Shown piece after piece: positions 8,815 through 20,899 of a stretch of DNA of 64,000 nt. The position numbers and the translations under genes are program-made. The notes under the pieces were generated by a model. That model saw only the letters and a list, made by a program, of their open reading frames with translations. It made no database searches and had not been told where the DNA came from. Numbering within the stretch: the first letter of the stretch is position 1; every line of letters begins with the position of its first letter. Source of the stretch: Mytilisepta virgata (Eukaryota; Mollusca; Bivalvia; Mytilida; Mytilidae); NCBI GenBank assembly GCA_028015205.1, contig JAPWFG010000015.1, positions 1,054,001-1,118,000 of the forward strand, written 5' to 3'.

Positions 8815-11800
8815 CTATAAAGTAATTGTAGAATCATTATAAAATATAAAATAAAGACATAGTAATCAGACACAATACTACAAATAATATGGATGGGTAA
8901 CAATAAATGATAAAGAGAACATATGGAAATAAAAGAAAGATTGTTAAAAAGTATCACAATAAGGAATTTATGAGCAATAACATATAAGAAAAAGAACACC
9001 CCATATCTATATACCTTATAGTTATACTTCTAAAGTATAAAGAATAAAAAAAAAATACACGTTTCCTAGTGTTAATATTTTTTGTAATAAAATAAATTAC
9101 ATTGTATGACGTATAAATTAAAGGGCATAGTAAATAACACAGACATACCTTTTGATATAATGAACTGCCAAACCAGTAACAATTACGAATAAAATAGATC
9201 CAGCGACGATACCAATAATAAGTTCTAAAAATGAATAAGATTAACAATTGAAAGAAAATTCTTCATCAAAATTACAAGTAACATTCGTCCAGTCTGTCTA
9301 ATTTTTTTTTTGCGAGGCTTGCAAAAAACTGGCGACAATAGCTAGCTAATGTTCAAAATGACCGCCAATTTGAACGCTCTCCAACTTATTTGAATTCCAA
9401 AGTTTTCGTCGCGTTGAACACTATATAGCTGTTATTGAGTGCTAGAAAGCTTTCACAATATGTTAAGATACTATATTTTAACTGATTAATAGGTTGACGT
9501 GACTCACGAGATGTTCGATCCAGGTTGACCTAGTATTCAAACTGCCTTTCCATAAAAGAACAAGGTACAACTTGTCCCAAATACAAATATAATAAATTTA
9601 CAATTTTACAACAACAAAAATTAAATAAAATATGTACAATAGCCCTTTGTCTTTAAATTCTATTTATACATTAATAACACTGTGTGTAATATAACATTTG
9701 GACAGAATTCCCTTTATTTCTGAGACAAGTTATTGTGGTACATTTTACAGTTTGTCCTCCGCGTAACATCTGTTTAACCGCATGATCGTCTTATATTAGG
9801 TGGCTGAGTAAATTAACTCTGTTACCTCTATCTGCAACACAAGCAATCTTATAAAGCCTTGGTCTGCCGATACGAACTATTGCGAATAACGATCAGATTC
9901 GGTTCTCGCCCGAGTATGTTATGCCATTTACTTCGACGGATGTATGTACAAGAAGCGCCTTAACATCCATAATGGATATACCAACTTATATCTTATTCTC
10001 CCGACAAAGCTAATAATTATCATCATCCTAATTCAAACAATGTTAGATTAATATATAGTTATATTTATTTTATTTAGCATTTATAATTTGCAAAATAAGT
10101 GGATAGATGTGGGATATAATCAAGGATATTTTTTTGTATTAGTTGTGAGTATTGACATTGTATTTTTATTTCATTGTTCATTTTTAAAACAAATATTGAT
10201 TTTATAGGTTTTTACAAAATAACTATAAAATAGAGTAGAATAAAAAATACATTCTATAATATGTTTACTATTACAAAACATTGTTTATTTATGTTTTTTG
10301 AAAACGTAAACAATTAATAATTTTTTGAGACTGTGTTCATGTTTATTGATTTCTAATTAACATAATTATGATATGATTTTAGACGGAGACACCAATGCAC
10401 AAAAGATGTAATGTATAATACGTGTGTACCAGGTATGACAGTAAAAGTATATTACATTAGCTTTATAATAACTCAGTTTGACAGTTAATTTTCAATATTA
10501 TCAAGTAAAGTTGATATCTTCCTCGACAAAGTGGCAAATGACAGGCTGTCAAAAACCTTTCCAGGACCCATCAATAGCTAGCTTTAGGGCTGGTGAAAAG
10601 CCTTCAATCGCGGAAAGCATTTTAAAAGCCAAAGTCGCAACTATAGCTAGCGATGGGTTAAAACAAAGGCTTTCAAATTGACGACTTTTTGCCAGCTATT
10701 TCTTAACTTTCGCAAAACAGAAACTATTTGCTTTTACTTTCCAAATGTTCTTACCATTGAAACTGTAACCCAAATTCAAAAGGTTAAGCTTTATTAGTAC
10801 CATAATACCGTCGGCACTATTTGTACTGGCAAGTTGAACTTCGCTGAAAACCTTCATTTCTTTTTTCTGGCTAAGTAATTTTTTTCGATAAATTGCTGAA
10901 ATTCATATATTGGATATTGTCTTACCTACAGATATCACATTCGTGTTCTCCAAAGCCGGTGTTGGTAAAGTTGACGATAACATATTTGGAACTGACATCA
11001 AACTGTCACACCTTACATGATTATTCATTTCAGTTTCTACGGAAGCATCTAATTAAAAAATAAAATAAAAATATATTTCACTTGTTATTGAAAAACATAC
11101 AGCATTATTGCTCCATACAATTGAGCAAATCTATATTGGCCATATGTCAACCAACATATCCATATTTAGCTCAAAGTTATATGACTACTGGGTATTTTGT
11201 GATATGATTTATTACTACCGCTGGGTCTATGCCAGAAGTTTGGTCCTGCCATGATTCATTACTTAAATGCCTTTAAATTTTCCGTTCAAAATTTTTAAAA
11301 AATTACTAGAAATTTCTAAGGCTCTTCCTGTTAATGCAGAGGTAACCTTTAGCTGAGTTTGGATTCCTGTTTATTTTAATCATTTGGTTTTTGATAGTTG
11401 TGATTATTATCTCATCATTATATCCGGATTTCCAACATTTTCATCTCGAGCACTGCTGATGAGTTGTCAGTCAACAAAAGGACCATACAGTGCATCAAAT
11501 TTATTTCGGAATTTTGTGATATGTTTTATGACTACTGGGATATTTTGGTCTACATATATGTTTGCAGTAGAAAACTACAAATATTTAAATTTTAATATAC
11601 GAATTTGCATAATATAGAATGATTGAATTTGAATACTTTAACATGTCAGATCAGTTTGAAGGTTGATATGGTTCTTAAGCTACTAAATACAGAAATAATT
11701 ACATTCTTATTTAGGATGCACGTTGATGTGAACTCTGCTTTGTTCAATACCGACACAAGTATTACAGTTTTATATCACATTTTCAGCAGGAGGAAATGTC

Positions 11801-14800
11801 ACCAAATGTTGGTCCAATTTTATGATTCCGACCATTGTTTGCTCTTAGTGCGATTTGTTGCCCGCTACCTCAAGACCACTTACTAGCCGTTTATATTAGT
11901 TGAAAGATTAAAATTATAGTCATATTGAAAATACTGAGAAAAAAGTAGTTCTAGTCTAAATTACCAACATAAAAAGGAGATACTGCTGTTGGTGACATGC
12001 TCGTTCCTTCCATATAGTAATAGTCCTTGCTTCAACGTTTGATTTTGAAATGATCCAGTTCGAAATTTGCAATGCATATACTACTAGGTTGAAGTAAGTT
12101 TACCTTTTGTCTGAAGAATTGATTTTACTGAAGTTTTGCTGGTCATCTTAAGCCAATCCGAAATATTGAACGAACAATGTATTGATAGACTAACTATTTT
12201 GAAAAGTTTTACTGTGATTACTGCCAGAAAGTCCCTTTACATACAATATCAGAGCTGTATATCCTAGATTATCTCTGTTTAAACCACATAAATAAATAGA
12301 TAGCATGTAGATGATAATAGAGTGTTTAACTTTCAACTTGAGGTTTGTTGGAAATAATGTGTATACAGATATACCTTCAGAGATGAGGCAGAAATAACTG
12401 TGTTTCTCTGTAGGATTCGCAGAAGTAATTCCGACACGAGAACCAGTATACTGCATGACTGATATTATGCGTTGGTCATCTGAAACATTCACTAAAAAGG
12501 AAAAACAATCTTTTGGAATAACAGGGACATTCGGATCAAAATGAAAAATAGTTATTGTTTCAAATGAACGAACGTTTTTGAGTTTTCTTGCTAAAAAAAA
12601 ATAATGATGAAACACAAATCAATATCTACAGTCTACATTTGTAAAGACATGTATGGAGTGACTACACTATAACCAGTTATTTTTGAACAGCCTGGTATTT
12701 AAAATTTATTTTAAACTGATCTTTAACCTCCTCCCGCTCTATTTTATAATCCAATCAGTATGGCTTATAATCAGGGGTACTGAGAAGTGATATATTTTTT
12801 AGAAATATCAATATTTTGTCTGTCATTGAGGTTATCAGCAGATCATTATCGGATGATACTATTTCATGTACTTTAAAAGAAATGTTTACCTCTAAAATAA
12901 TTTTTTTTCCCAGTAATATCACGCAACGGTTTTCAAACAATGTACATTTATGGAGACAAAGTTATGGTTTATGACGTTATAGTGTGGATGTCCGAAGTCC
13001 ATTTCCATGGTCATATGATGGTGAAAGAGCAATTTCAATTATAAGTAGACAGAGTTAAAGGACAACATCATGGTTGAACGTGTAATGCACCAAACTACAC
13101 TGACACGATTCACACGTTACACGCACATGATTCGCATATTTATATCAACCTATATATATAAACCTTTAACATTTTAAAATACATTTTTATAAATAAAAAT
13201 TAACGTACATGTTTAATGAATCCACATACATTGTAGTTTATAACATATGATCATATAAAAAGCCGACAGTATTTTAATGCTTGACCATTATAAAAGAAAT
13301 TATACAGATAAATCTCAGGTAGATGTACAGATAAACAAATATTTGCCCTTCAGAGGACCCCCTAATCCCGTATCTAATTAGCTGTGGAATTGTTTTAGTC
13401 CTGTTAATACCGGGGAACACACCGTTTTGTTACATAATAACCAAATAATTGCTAATATAAAAAAAATGTACTATGACGATATATATTAATACATGACATT
13501 TGTCAAAAAATTAAAACCTTCGCAAGATTTCAGGAATAACTTTAGATAATTTCTACAAACAAGTTAAAGTTAAAATCTATCTTGAACTTGAAAATATTGT
13601 ATGCACGTTATACGATCATTTAATTTAAACCACACGCACACGATTTACACGTTACTCGCACAAGATTCGCACGTTACACGCGTACATTTCGCACGTAACA
13701 CGTTATTTTTTGTGTATACAGTTTTCTGACACACGCGCATTAATATAAGTAAGTTTAGATATGTTTTAACAAATTTGAAAAAAAAAAAAAACGTTTACGT
13801 CAGAAGATTGACATTGCGATAAAAAAAATTTGAAAAGAACCGGGAAAAATAAAGTGTTATTTTTAAGTGTCTTGGACTAGATTTTAGCCCCTCCCACTTT
13901 GCTATTTTAACATTATATTATTAAATTTTCTCAATCTTGTGAATTTCTCCGTCATATACAATTACTTTTCGGATTCACCTTTAAAACAATTTCATCATCT
14001 GAATCGCCTACAGTTTACATAAATTTAGAGTTATTGCGTTAGATTGTTACTCTTTCAGCCTTAAGGTCTACAGAGGAGACCATAATTTATTGAAATATAC
14101 AAATGAGGTGCAATTAATAGTATCATAAAATGGTCTTTGCCTTTTCAATCTGAACAATATATATCACGTTACTACAGGAATCTTAAAAGAATAATAATTT
14201 GATAATAATAATGATCTTCTTGACATTTTGATTAGTTTTCTGGGTCTTTAAGTTGAAATACTATTATTAAAGCTCTTATTAAAAAGATATTTTGTTTACC
14301 TTTCTGATACAACCTGATAGTCTCAACGCACCCGTCAGGTTCTTTCTCTGTACAGGATTTTCCACATTTATCACGAACTTGTGATGTACAGAGTAATGGA
14401 CAATCGATTCTCTTACTTTCGACTGTCGTGTCAAAGTATTCAAAGCAGCTGCATCTACTTGTCTATTCATGAGAACAATAATAAACAAACAAGCCATTAT
14501 ACAGTTACAGGTATGTGACAAACTAGAGTTTAACGGTATTACTGTTCATACATACTACTTATTAAAATGAACAAAGAAAAATATTCCCAAATCTTTGTCC
14601 TTATTCAAATATGTGTCATTTTCCTTTATCATATTGTGTCCTTATGTAATGTTAGGATAAACGAACATGGAACAAGTTACAAAAGGAGTACAAAATCACC
14701 AGTTTATAACCAATCGAACATCCAGGTTAACCATTACAAAATTGTGATCAGTTTGACATATAAGTTCCCAAATTGTATAAAGTTAGTGATAGGCTGGCAT

Positions 14801-17800
14801 TTATTGTTATAGTTTCCATTCTCTGTGGTTCTAGAGAATGTTGATGAAACGATGTTTTACATTGAATTTTAAGAAAATTTCAGTGAACTGTTTTACTTAG
14901 AAAAATAGATGCACCAATGGATACAGTAGGATAAACAATTGCTTACAAAGATATTTTGATAACGGATGCTTTGTCAGAATCATTAGATATAAAATATAAT
15001 TTGGTGATTTCAAATGTTAAGAAACTGTTGCTCTATAATCCATGTGTGTGTGTTTGCGGGGGGGGGGGGGGGCTACTAAGCATTATTTCGACAGGGCCAT
15101 ATCAAATTACCGGTAAATATTCGATACAGCCCTGTACACGAACAAATATTGTATGCTGTATTGTGGATGCACTTTTACAGATTCTTCGTGGTTCCATACA
15201 TATCATAATTTAGAGTAAAATACATATAGGTTTCACAATGAGTGGAAATGTGAAAAAAAGTCTATACCGTAACTCCAAAGAATTTATATCTGGACTGCGA
15301 ACAAAACGAGGAACAAATAAAAGAATTAGTCTGATTAGTTGATCTTTGGCTGTGTAGATCAATGTTTGAGTTCTCTACTTCGAAGCAATCACCTGAAACA
15401 AATTAGCAAACATAAAAGCAGGTATTTTCAAATCCAACCAAGCTTATTTCGATTTTCTATTAGGAACTGAGATATCAAAGGCCACATAAATTTTTCCTAT
15501 ACAGTTACATATCAAGAACCATTTCAAAAGAAACCAACGTCCTGTTAGGTACTCTAAAATCAGTGCAATAATGGTCAACACACGAACTTGAAATGGATAA
15601 ACTTCATTTGGGAGATACCAAAGGAACTATTCGATAAAGCAAATCCCTATAAAAAACTGAAGTAGTACAAGTTGTTTTGGAAAAGTAGATATTTTTTGTT
15701 CGGTGTACAACACACGTCGTTTGGTCCAAACACTATAATATTTTATGGTATGGTAAAAGAAAATCGGGGTACAAGCAAGTGTAGGTCGTTTGGTGATATT
15801 GGACAGTTGTAACAACTGCTGATAAATTTTTTCACGAAATTAATGCATGAAAGGTGTAGTAAGGATTATTTACAGCCCATTAGTAATATACTCAAAACAT
15901 TTTTCAATATTGTTCATTTTATGTAAACTACTATTGAATTTCATCTGTCAATGTTTGGCTGCTCTTCGTTGGAAAATGGGATTGATATTCTAGGAAAGGT
16001 GTGCACAAATATGTTTCATTTGGAAATTAAAATAAAATAACTGAAAAACGTAACTGAGGAATCTATGTTAAATAACATGTTGTACTTTATCAGCAAGTAT
16101 TTTTCTAACAAGAATTCTTTATAGAAGGGTAGATATATTGGTCCGATTTGTTTTAACTTGTCCACTTCAAGACCAAAAATACCTACAACCAAACATTTGT
16201 TTATTTCCATGACGACGTTTGTTTTGAACACATATTGTGCATTGAAAGTGCTTTTTATGGATAAAACAAATGGGATTACTGAATTCCTTGTCACCGAAGA
16301 GATTCACACAATTGAAGAATTCTTTCTGTAATTTTCTGCACCTATTCTGTATTGGGGGATCATTTGTATTTTCTTATTCAACTGGGTTTGTCTATCCAAT
16401 TGATTACGGTTTTTGATTTGCTCCTTAGGTATATTTGTCCTCTTTCTTAACAATCTGACTTTAAAGCACGGCATACGGCTACAATATTTATGCAATATAC
16501 AACATAACATTCTGAGCAATTCGCAAAGGCCTGAGAATTTATTTTTAATAACGTATGGAGTGTACATTTCACAACTCATACGTTATTCACGGCTTGTGCA
16601 TGACATATACACTGACTTTCTGGACAGAGCCCGGCTCATGACAGAAAAGTTGGTCAAACCGGGGTATATTGCTCCTATGTTGCAATCATTCTTAATAAAG
16701 TTATATGGACGTCACCATGACTTGGTTGACAGGTATAAAAAAACCATTTCTCAAATGAAAATGAACCTGTTCCATTGATGTTGTCCCTTCCTCATACTGT
16801 ATTTGACATGGGAAGCATGGCGGGTATCCTGCATCAAGCAGAGACTGATTACTCTTCCGGAGCACTTAAGTCTACCCCGGCTTTGTTGGTGGGGTTCATG
16901 TTGTTCGTATGTTTTTAGTTTTTATGTGTTGTGTTTGTATAGTTTTGGTCTTGTCTTCGTTGTTCTCAGGAGTTTGTCTGTTGTTTTTGATTTTCCCCTT
17001 CTTTGAATATCCCTTTGGTGTTTTTTACTTTACTTATAAAATCTGCTAGCTGTACAAATATTCCAAAGATTTTTTCGTTGGAAACGAGTAAAGTTCCTAT
17101 CCATAGTACCACCTCTCATCCTGATATCTATTTTATAAAAAAATAGGGCCCATCTTGTTTGTTTAATCTGATAATGAAAGAAATGTAACAGAAATGGCTT
17201 TGAATAAATGTATTGTAAATAAGACCTTATATACACTAATTTAACATTGAATGTTATGACAAAAAGAATTGTAACCCTGGAACACATGAACATGCTAAAG
17301 TACTGCAGTATGTCGTTGAAAAAAAGTAAAATATTTTCAACATATATCAGGGGCTAAAATACAGCCATATGACACTGACGTACAGAAACTTATTGTGTAC
17401 AGAAAACATTAGCATTTATGATTTGAATTAAACATGCGTTCCGCAGGCGACACAAAAAGATAGGTAATTCATTCGAGAGGTTAGTTTATCATTTTACTAC
17501 GGCTTAAACAGGAAGTTATTTTTTGAAACGACGTCAATTCGTCTTGTCTATATATACAATACAGAAGTAATTGTGAGCCTTTGAAAAAACCATGAACAAG
17601 TATATATTTTACGTATTTATATGCAAAACAATCTTGTAGAAGGTGACAGTCAAATACTTAAATTAAAACTATTTTTCGTTTCGTAATATACAATGCTAGA
17701 TTATGAAGAAATGTTTAATTTATTAAAACCACGTGTGTGTACGTTGATAGCTGTCATGTGACCATTAAAAAAACTGTTAAGTCACTTACTAAAACTTTTT

Positions 17801-20800
17801 AGCCATGGTTTCCCGAGCCAAAAATAATGACCCCGAACATTGCATACTTTTGCGGCTTCAACAATCCTGGTGCCGTAAGTCAGCAGATTACCGTTGACTG
17901 ATGTACAGTAATTTTCGGCTTCGTTGTACGTTTTCTTTTCTTTATTTAAATAATAAATGATGTCAGCAGAGACTGAAACAAATATAAAACTATACGCCAA
18001 AATTGTTGCTATAAATGCACTTTATGAATCAGATCTCATCCGCTACATACATTACCAAAACTTATTAAATCCCCAAAATAATGACAAAGATCAGGCAAGA
18101 ACAACATAGCAAACAATTTGAACCATTATAATTAATACTATACTAGATAATATTCAGCCACCGAATTCTCGTTTTTAAGTATTTTCCAGATACTTTTAGT
18201 CATTGACATGCATCTGATGGAGAAGGTGTGAAATGTTATTATAATATCCGTATTGTTCAATCATTGAACAGATTTGGTAAATTTATAACATGATTATAAA
18301 ACTACAGCTACTGCTTATCAAACGAATGGAATAGAAACAAATTGTTAATTTAGAATCAATTATTTATTTTGTTAACCAAATTAGGACTACATGAAGCACA
18401 ACAATCTGTCTTTGTTTAAATTCATTGTGGTTAAAATGAATTTGTTTCGATAGATTTGTATCTTGAAGGGCTTGACTGAAAAAAATTGTTAATTACTCAG
18501 TATCTTGCAGAAGGTAAGGGGAATTTTATTGTAGAAAGTTCGGGTGAAACTGGTGTCAATCAATGTTTTTACCGCATCTGGACTATTTACAAAAAAATAG
18601 TTTTTAGAAATAAAGTCATGAAATTCTTTATCATTAGAGCAAGGAATATGTACAATGTACGTGGACTTTAAATTCTGCAGAAAATATTGCACTGTACAGA
18701 GTCGAATACTGGTATTTGAAATTAAAAAAAAAACGAAAACAATCTCCAGAATCTAGTAAAATATAGACTACAAATATGCATTGAATAAATCTGTAAACAA
18801 TATTTAGATATTTTCAATTCCAATCTGTAGAGGAAAATTTACAATTAATATCTAGGTATTTTATCCATTCGGTAATTTTACAACCGTCACCGAGCAATTA
18901 TATAAGGGATTTTTCAAACAGTACATGGTATTCAAAAATCATAACGGTAAAAGTATATGAATGATTTATTAATTGTTGTATGCTTACGTAATCCCGAATA
19001 AAATTCAGGGGTCTCGGTGGCCGAGTGGTCTAGGTAGTTCGTCATGACTACTAATGATCACTAGCCTGTCAACGCTGGGGTTGCGAGTTGGAATCTCACC
19101 TGTGGCGGGGTGTGTTCGACTCCGATCTTAATTGACAAGGATTGCCAATTTTCCTACCGAAGGTCGGTGGTTCTCTCCGGGTATTCCGGCTTCCTCCACC
19201 AATAAAAACTGGCCGCCGCGAAATAGCCAAATGTGCTGAAAACGGCGTTAAACCCCAAATAAACAAAATAAACAAACAGAATAAAATTCAAATTTGTGAC
19301 TGCACTGGAACTGTTAATTGGGTAGAAATGGATAATTCAACCTTATCTTACCTCCGTCTTCTAATATTCTTCAAAATACATGTATATAAATATATCTCAA
19401 TACTCGAAAAGGTTTAAGTTCCGTGTAATATATATGACCAGAGTCAAGCTAGCAGTCACTTTGTAGCAGCCATTCACTAGCAGCCACTTTTTGAAATGTC
19501 TAAAAACCCAAATATTATATAAGACTATAACGTTTTGAAATGCCAGCAGCCATTTAGCTAGCAGCCAATTTTAAGATACATCCAAAAACCTATAAATAAC
19601 GACAGACTCAAACAACCCTGAACAACAAAATGAACATATTTAGCAAAATTAAAACTGTTACTCCAGCCCTGGCCACAGTGACTAATTTTTTTGAGTTTTT
19701 GTTCTGCTGTCACTGACGACAGAAAAGATATTCTAAAAAAAACAGTCACTGAGGGCCAATGAAAATGTAGTGTGGGCATTAGGGGCGTTAACCCACCTCA
19801 CCCATGGGTGAAATAAATATGGTGTATATCTTCAATTTCAACCAGAAGCGGTTAAAATCTTAGCCGGACCATATTTTTAAAACATTTGGGTCACTCCCAA
19901 AGCCACGCTTGTCTGAGGGTCGGTTGAACATCAATCGCAAAGTTGCCTGTGTTTTTGCGCCTTAGGCCGTTGAAGCGACCGTACACGGTTTCGCTCCGTC
20001 GCCTCAAATACAGATCGGTGTCTCCTTTTAGACCCGGTTCCGTGCCGGAGGGACGCATTCCTGTCGTTGATTGTCTGTTTTGTCGACGCGTCTTCCTCCC
20101 AATGTTCTTGTGCACGGAGCCGGCGTTGCCTGGCGGAAATGTCCGGAGACCAGACTACTGACGGGGAGGGAGAGAATCTCTCTCGCTCTCTTTTTTCCAT
20201 CTCCGACCTCATATTGGATTTAAATGAAGAAATATACCAATTAAATAAAAAATATTGCATATAAATGACAAATTATACCATTTGAATAAAATATATTGCA
20301 TTTAAATGAAAATTATCAAATTTTTGCAACCAATACCATGCCATAATGGAGAAAATTTAGCGTGCATGTTAAATTTTGCTTCACGTATTGAAATATTATG
20401 TACATTGTTGGAAACTTTTTTTGTATGAGCCTGAGAAAGAGGTAGAAATGGCAGGTTTACCATGCATTTTTGACCTGATATTGGCCGAGCACAAATAAAC
20501 GGTATAATTTTTGTCACTATTTATCATGTACATACATGTACGTTGTTTTTATCCTGCAACGAAATTGTTATTTTTGATCGAGAAAAGTCATCATGATAGA
20601 AATGATATATTTCTAGCCTATTTTTAGAAGCCGATTTTTTAGTTTAATCTCGGGAGAAAGTGAGGTCATTAACTTTTCATTTGAAGTGAAGACTGGGGTA
20701 CCGGTGGATAATGATATGCCAATATTAAATGGACAAGTTGTAGAATAAAATAAAGTAAATGGGTCTATAAACGTACAAAATATATTTTGTGTGATTAGCA

Positions 20801-20873
20801 GCAGTAAATAAGACCTCAACTTACCGTTAAATGACAGCAATAAGAGAACGTACAAACGTATGTTAGCATCCAT
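8421..20873 (-). CDS. Receptor gene A: CTLD-like/WSC/TM receptor with tyrosine-rich tail (8 exons, 442 aa)
   Basis: Minus-strand exons in order: 20873-20825, 17972-17790, 15392-15268, 14462-14300, 12590-12375, 11048-10926, 9224-9149, 8814-8421 (TAA). Every intron begins GT and ends AG, and the phases join without a break: 1,329 bases, 442 codons plus stop. The protein has a signal peptide, a C-type-lectin-like half module (about 17-77), a WSC domain (78-173), a stalk (174-286), one TM helix (287-309) and a basic stop-transfer followed by a tail of about 130 aa with six tyrosine motifs. It is predicted to be a type I plasma-membrane receptor binding a glycan or microbial ligand and signalling through phosphotyrosine; ligand and partners are unknown. 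Gene B, next to it, has the same exon order and phases, so the two are tandem paralogues. The promoter was not identified. Introns hold an rDNA fragment, a SINE and retroelement pieces. Confidence 0.8.
9149..9224 (-). CDS. Gene A exon 7: transmembrane helix
   Basis: 76 bp encoding LIIGIVAGSILFVIVTGLAV followed by HYIK, then RKRR across the splice to exon 8. This is a classic single-pass helix with a basic stop-transfer. The donor is GTATGT. Confidence 0.8.
10926..11048 (-). CDS. Gene A exon 6: stalk
   Basis: 123 bp, the same length as gene B exon 6. It encodes a Ser/Thr/Asn-rich stretch with one cysteine (HVRCDSL) and leads straight into the TM exon. The acceptor follows an AT-rich tract (TTAATTAG) and the donor is GTAAGA. 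Confidence 0.65.
12375..12590 (-). CDS. Gene A exon 5: membrane-proximal ectodomain
   Basis: 216 bp, phase-compatible on both sides. It shares the exon-end pattern F-C-x(2)-S/V-E with gene B exon 5 but is 87 bp longer. No domain recognised; it includes one extra cysteine (IPKDCFSF). Confidence 0.65.
13075..13740. repeat. Paired clusters of CACGTTACACGC-type repeats (intron of gene A)
   Basis: Short relatives of CACACGTTACACGCACATGA occur at 13108-13140 and, three or four times, at 13627-13700. They flank about 500 bp of featureless AT-rich sequence. This may be a decayed element, but I could not define its ends. Confidence 0.4.
14300..14462 (-). CDS. Gene A exon 4: second half of WSC domain
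   Basis: 163 bp. The coding frame is cysteine-rich: RCSCFEYFD, then CPLLC, CGKSC and CVETIRLYQK, matching the C-x-C ... C-x3-C ... LY ending of WSC domains. A different, longer frame over the same bases (14279-14521) is a shadow: it lacks the cysteine pattern and does not join in phase. The exon is 39 bp longer than its gene B counterpart. Confidence 0.7.
15039..15072 (+). repeat. Short GT run and 15-base G run
   Basis: A GTGTGTGTG tract (15044-15052) is followed by an unbroken run of G at 15058-15072. The G run could form a G-quadruplex and is prone to length error. It lies in an intron of gene A. Confidence 0.7.
15268..15392 (-). CDS. Gene A exon 3: first half of WSC domain
   Basis: 125 bp, the same length as gene B exon 3. 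It reads DCFEVEN ... SFICSSFCSQSRYKFFGVT, the CF-x(n)-C-x3-C-x-x-x-x-Y-x-x-x-G-V order of a WSC domain N-terminal half (a cysteine-rich extracellular module that can bind carbohydrate). The donor is GTATAG. Confidence 0.75.
16550..17033 (+). mobile_element. 5'-truncated retroelement with reverse-transcriptase-type C-terminal frame
   Basis: The frame at 16560-16778 reads VYISQLIRYSRLVHDIYTDF, then LDRARL ... YGRHHDLVDRYKK. This is the C-terminal segment of a reverse-transcriptase-type protein common in bivalve genomes. It is followed by a conserved 3' non-coding part (TTCCGGAGCAC ... GTTGTTC). Other copies in this window lie at 25558, 39706 (minus), 43906, 48060 (minus), 56850 and 60697. All are truncated, so only 3' ends persist. 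Confidence 0.6.
17790..17972 (-). CDS. Gene A exon 2: C-type-lectin-like half module
   Basis: 183 bp, exactly the length of gene B exon 2. It reads YNEAENYCTSVNGNLLTYG ... FWLGKPW, matching the A-x-x-x-C ... G-x-L ... W-h-G pattern of the first half of a C-type lectin fold. The C-terminal half with the Ca/sugar-binding residues is absent, and the next exon starts a WSC domain. The cysteine found at the start of this exon in gene B is missing here. Confidence 0.7.
18996..19290 (+). mobile_element. Full tRNA-derived SINE (271 bp) with 12-bp target duplication
   Basis: The SINE occupies 19008-19278 and is flanked by GAATAAAATTCA on both sides (18996-19007, 19279-19290). Its head has a type-2 tRNA-like A box (GGTGGCCGAGTGGTCTAGG) and a B-box-like GAGTTGGAATCTC. 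The body is followed by the mollusc-type tail GAAAACGGCGTTAAACCCC and AT-rich AAATAAAC repeats. The perfect target duplication shows retrotransposition. It lies in intron 1 of gene A, opposite to the gene. Confidence 0.85.
19430..19600. repeat. TAGCAGCCATT-type short repeats
   Basis: AGCAGCCAYTT-like units with flanking CTAGCAG occur at 19450-19490 and 19542-19570, with related CCAAAAACC/TAAAAACCC phrases between. This is a small local repeat in intron 1 of gene A. Confidence 0.4.
19880..20215 (+). rRNA. rDNA fragment: 3' end of 5.8S, ITS2, first bases of 28S (non-functional)
   Basis: GCCACGCTTGTCTGAGGGTC at about 19902-19921 is the conserved 3' end of animal 5.8S rRNA. A GC-rich ITS2-like stretch follows (about 19922-20190). 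CATCTCCGACCTCA near 20198-20211 matches the start of 28S, after which the likeness stops. The block is far more GC-rich than its surroundings. With only the edges of two rRNA genes present, it is a dispersed rDNA fragment inserted in intron 1 of gene A. Open frames over it (19891-20115, 19931-20260 minus; 19943-20161 plus) are by-products. Confidence 0.75.
20825..20873 (-). CDS. Gene A exon 1: signal peptide
   Basis: ATG at 20873 opens MDANIRLYVLLLLSFN, a short hydrophobic signal sequence. The exon ends after one base of the next codon at a GTAAGT donor, the same phase as gene B exon 1. Confidence 0.75.
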
Positions 20874-20899
20874 GATAAATGTTTATAATCGATATATTC

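Noticed and set aside
9300..10690. Shared GCTAGC and TCAAAAACC phrases at 9340 and 10570
   Set aside because: Too short to establish a repeat.
14279..14521. 80-codon minus frame starting MSHTCNCIM
   Set aside because: A shifted frame of the same bases gives the WSC cysteine pattern and joins in phase with neighbours, so this frame is a shadow.
19891..20260. Overlapping Arg-rich frames on both strands
   Set aside because: They lie on the rDNA ITS2 fragment, whose GC-richness removes stop codons.
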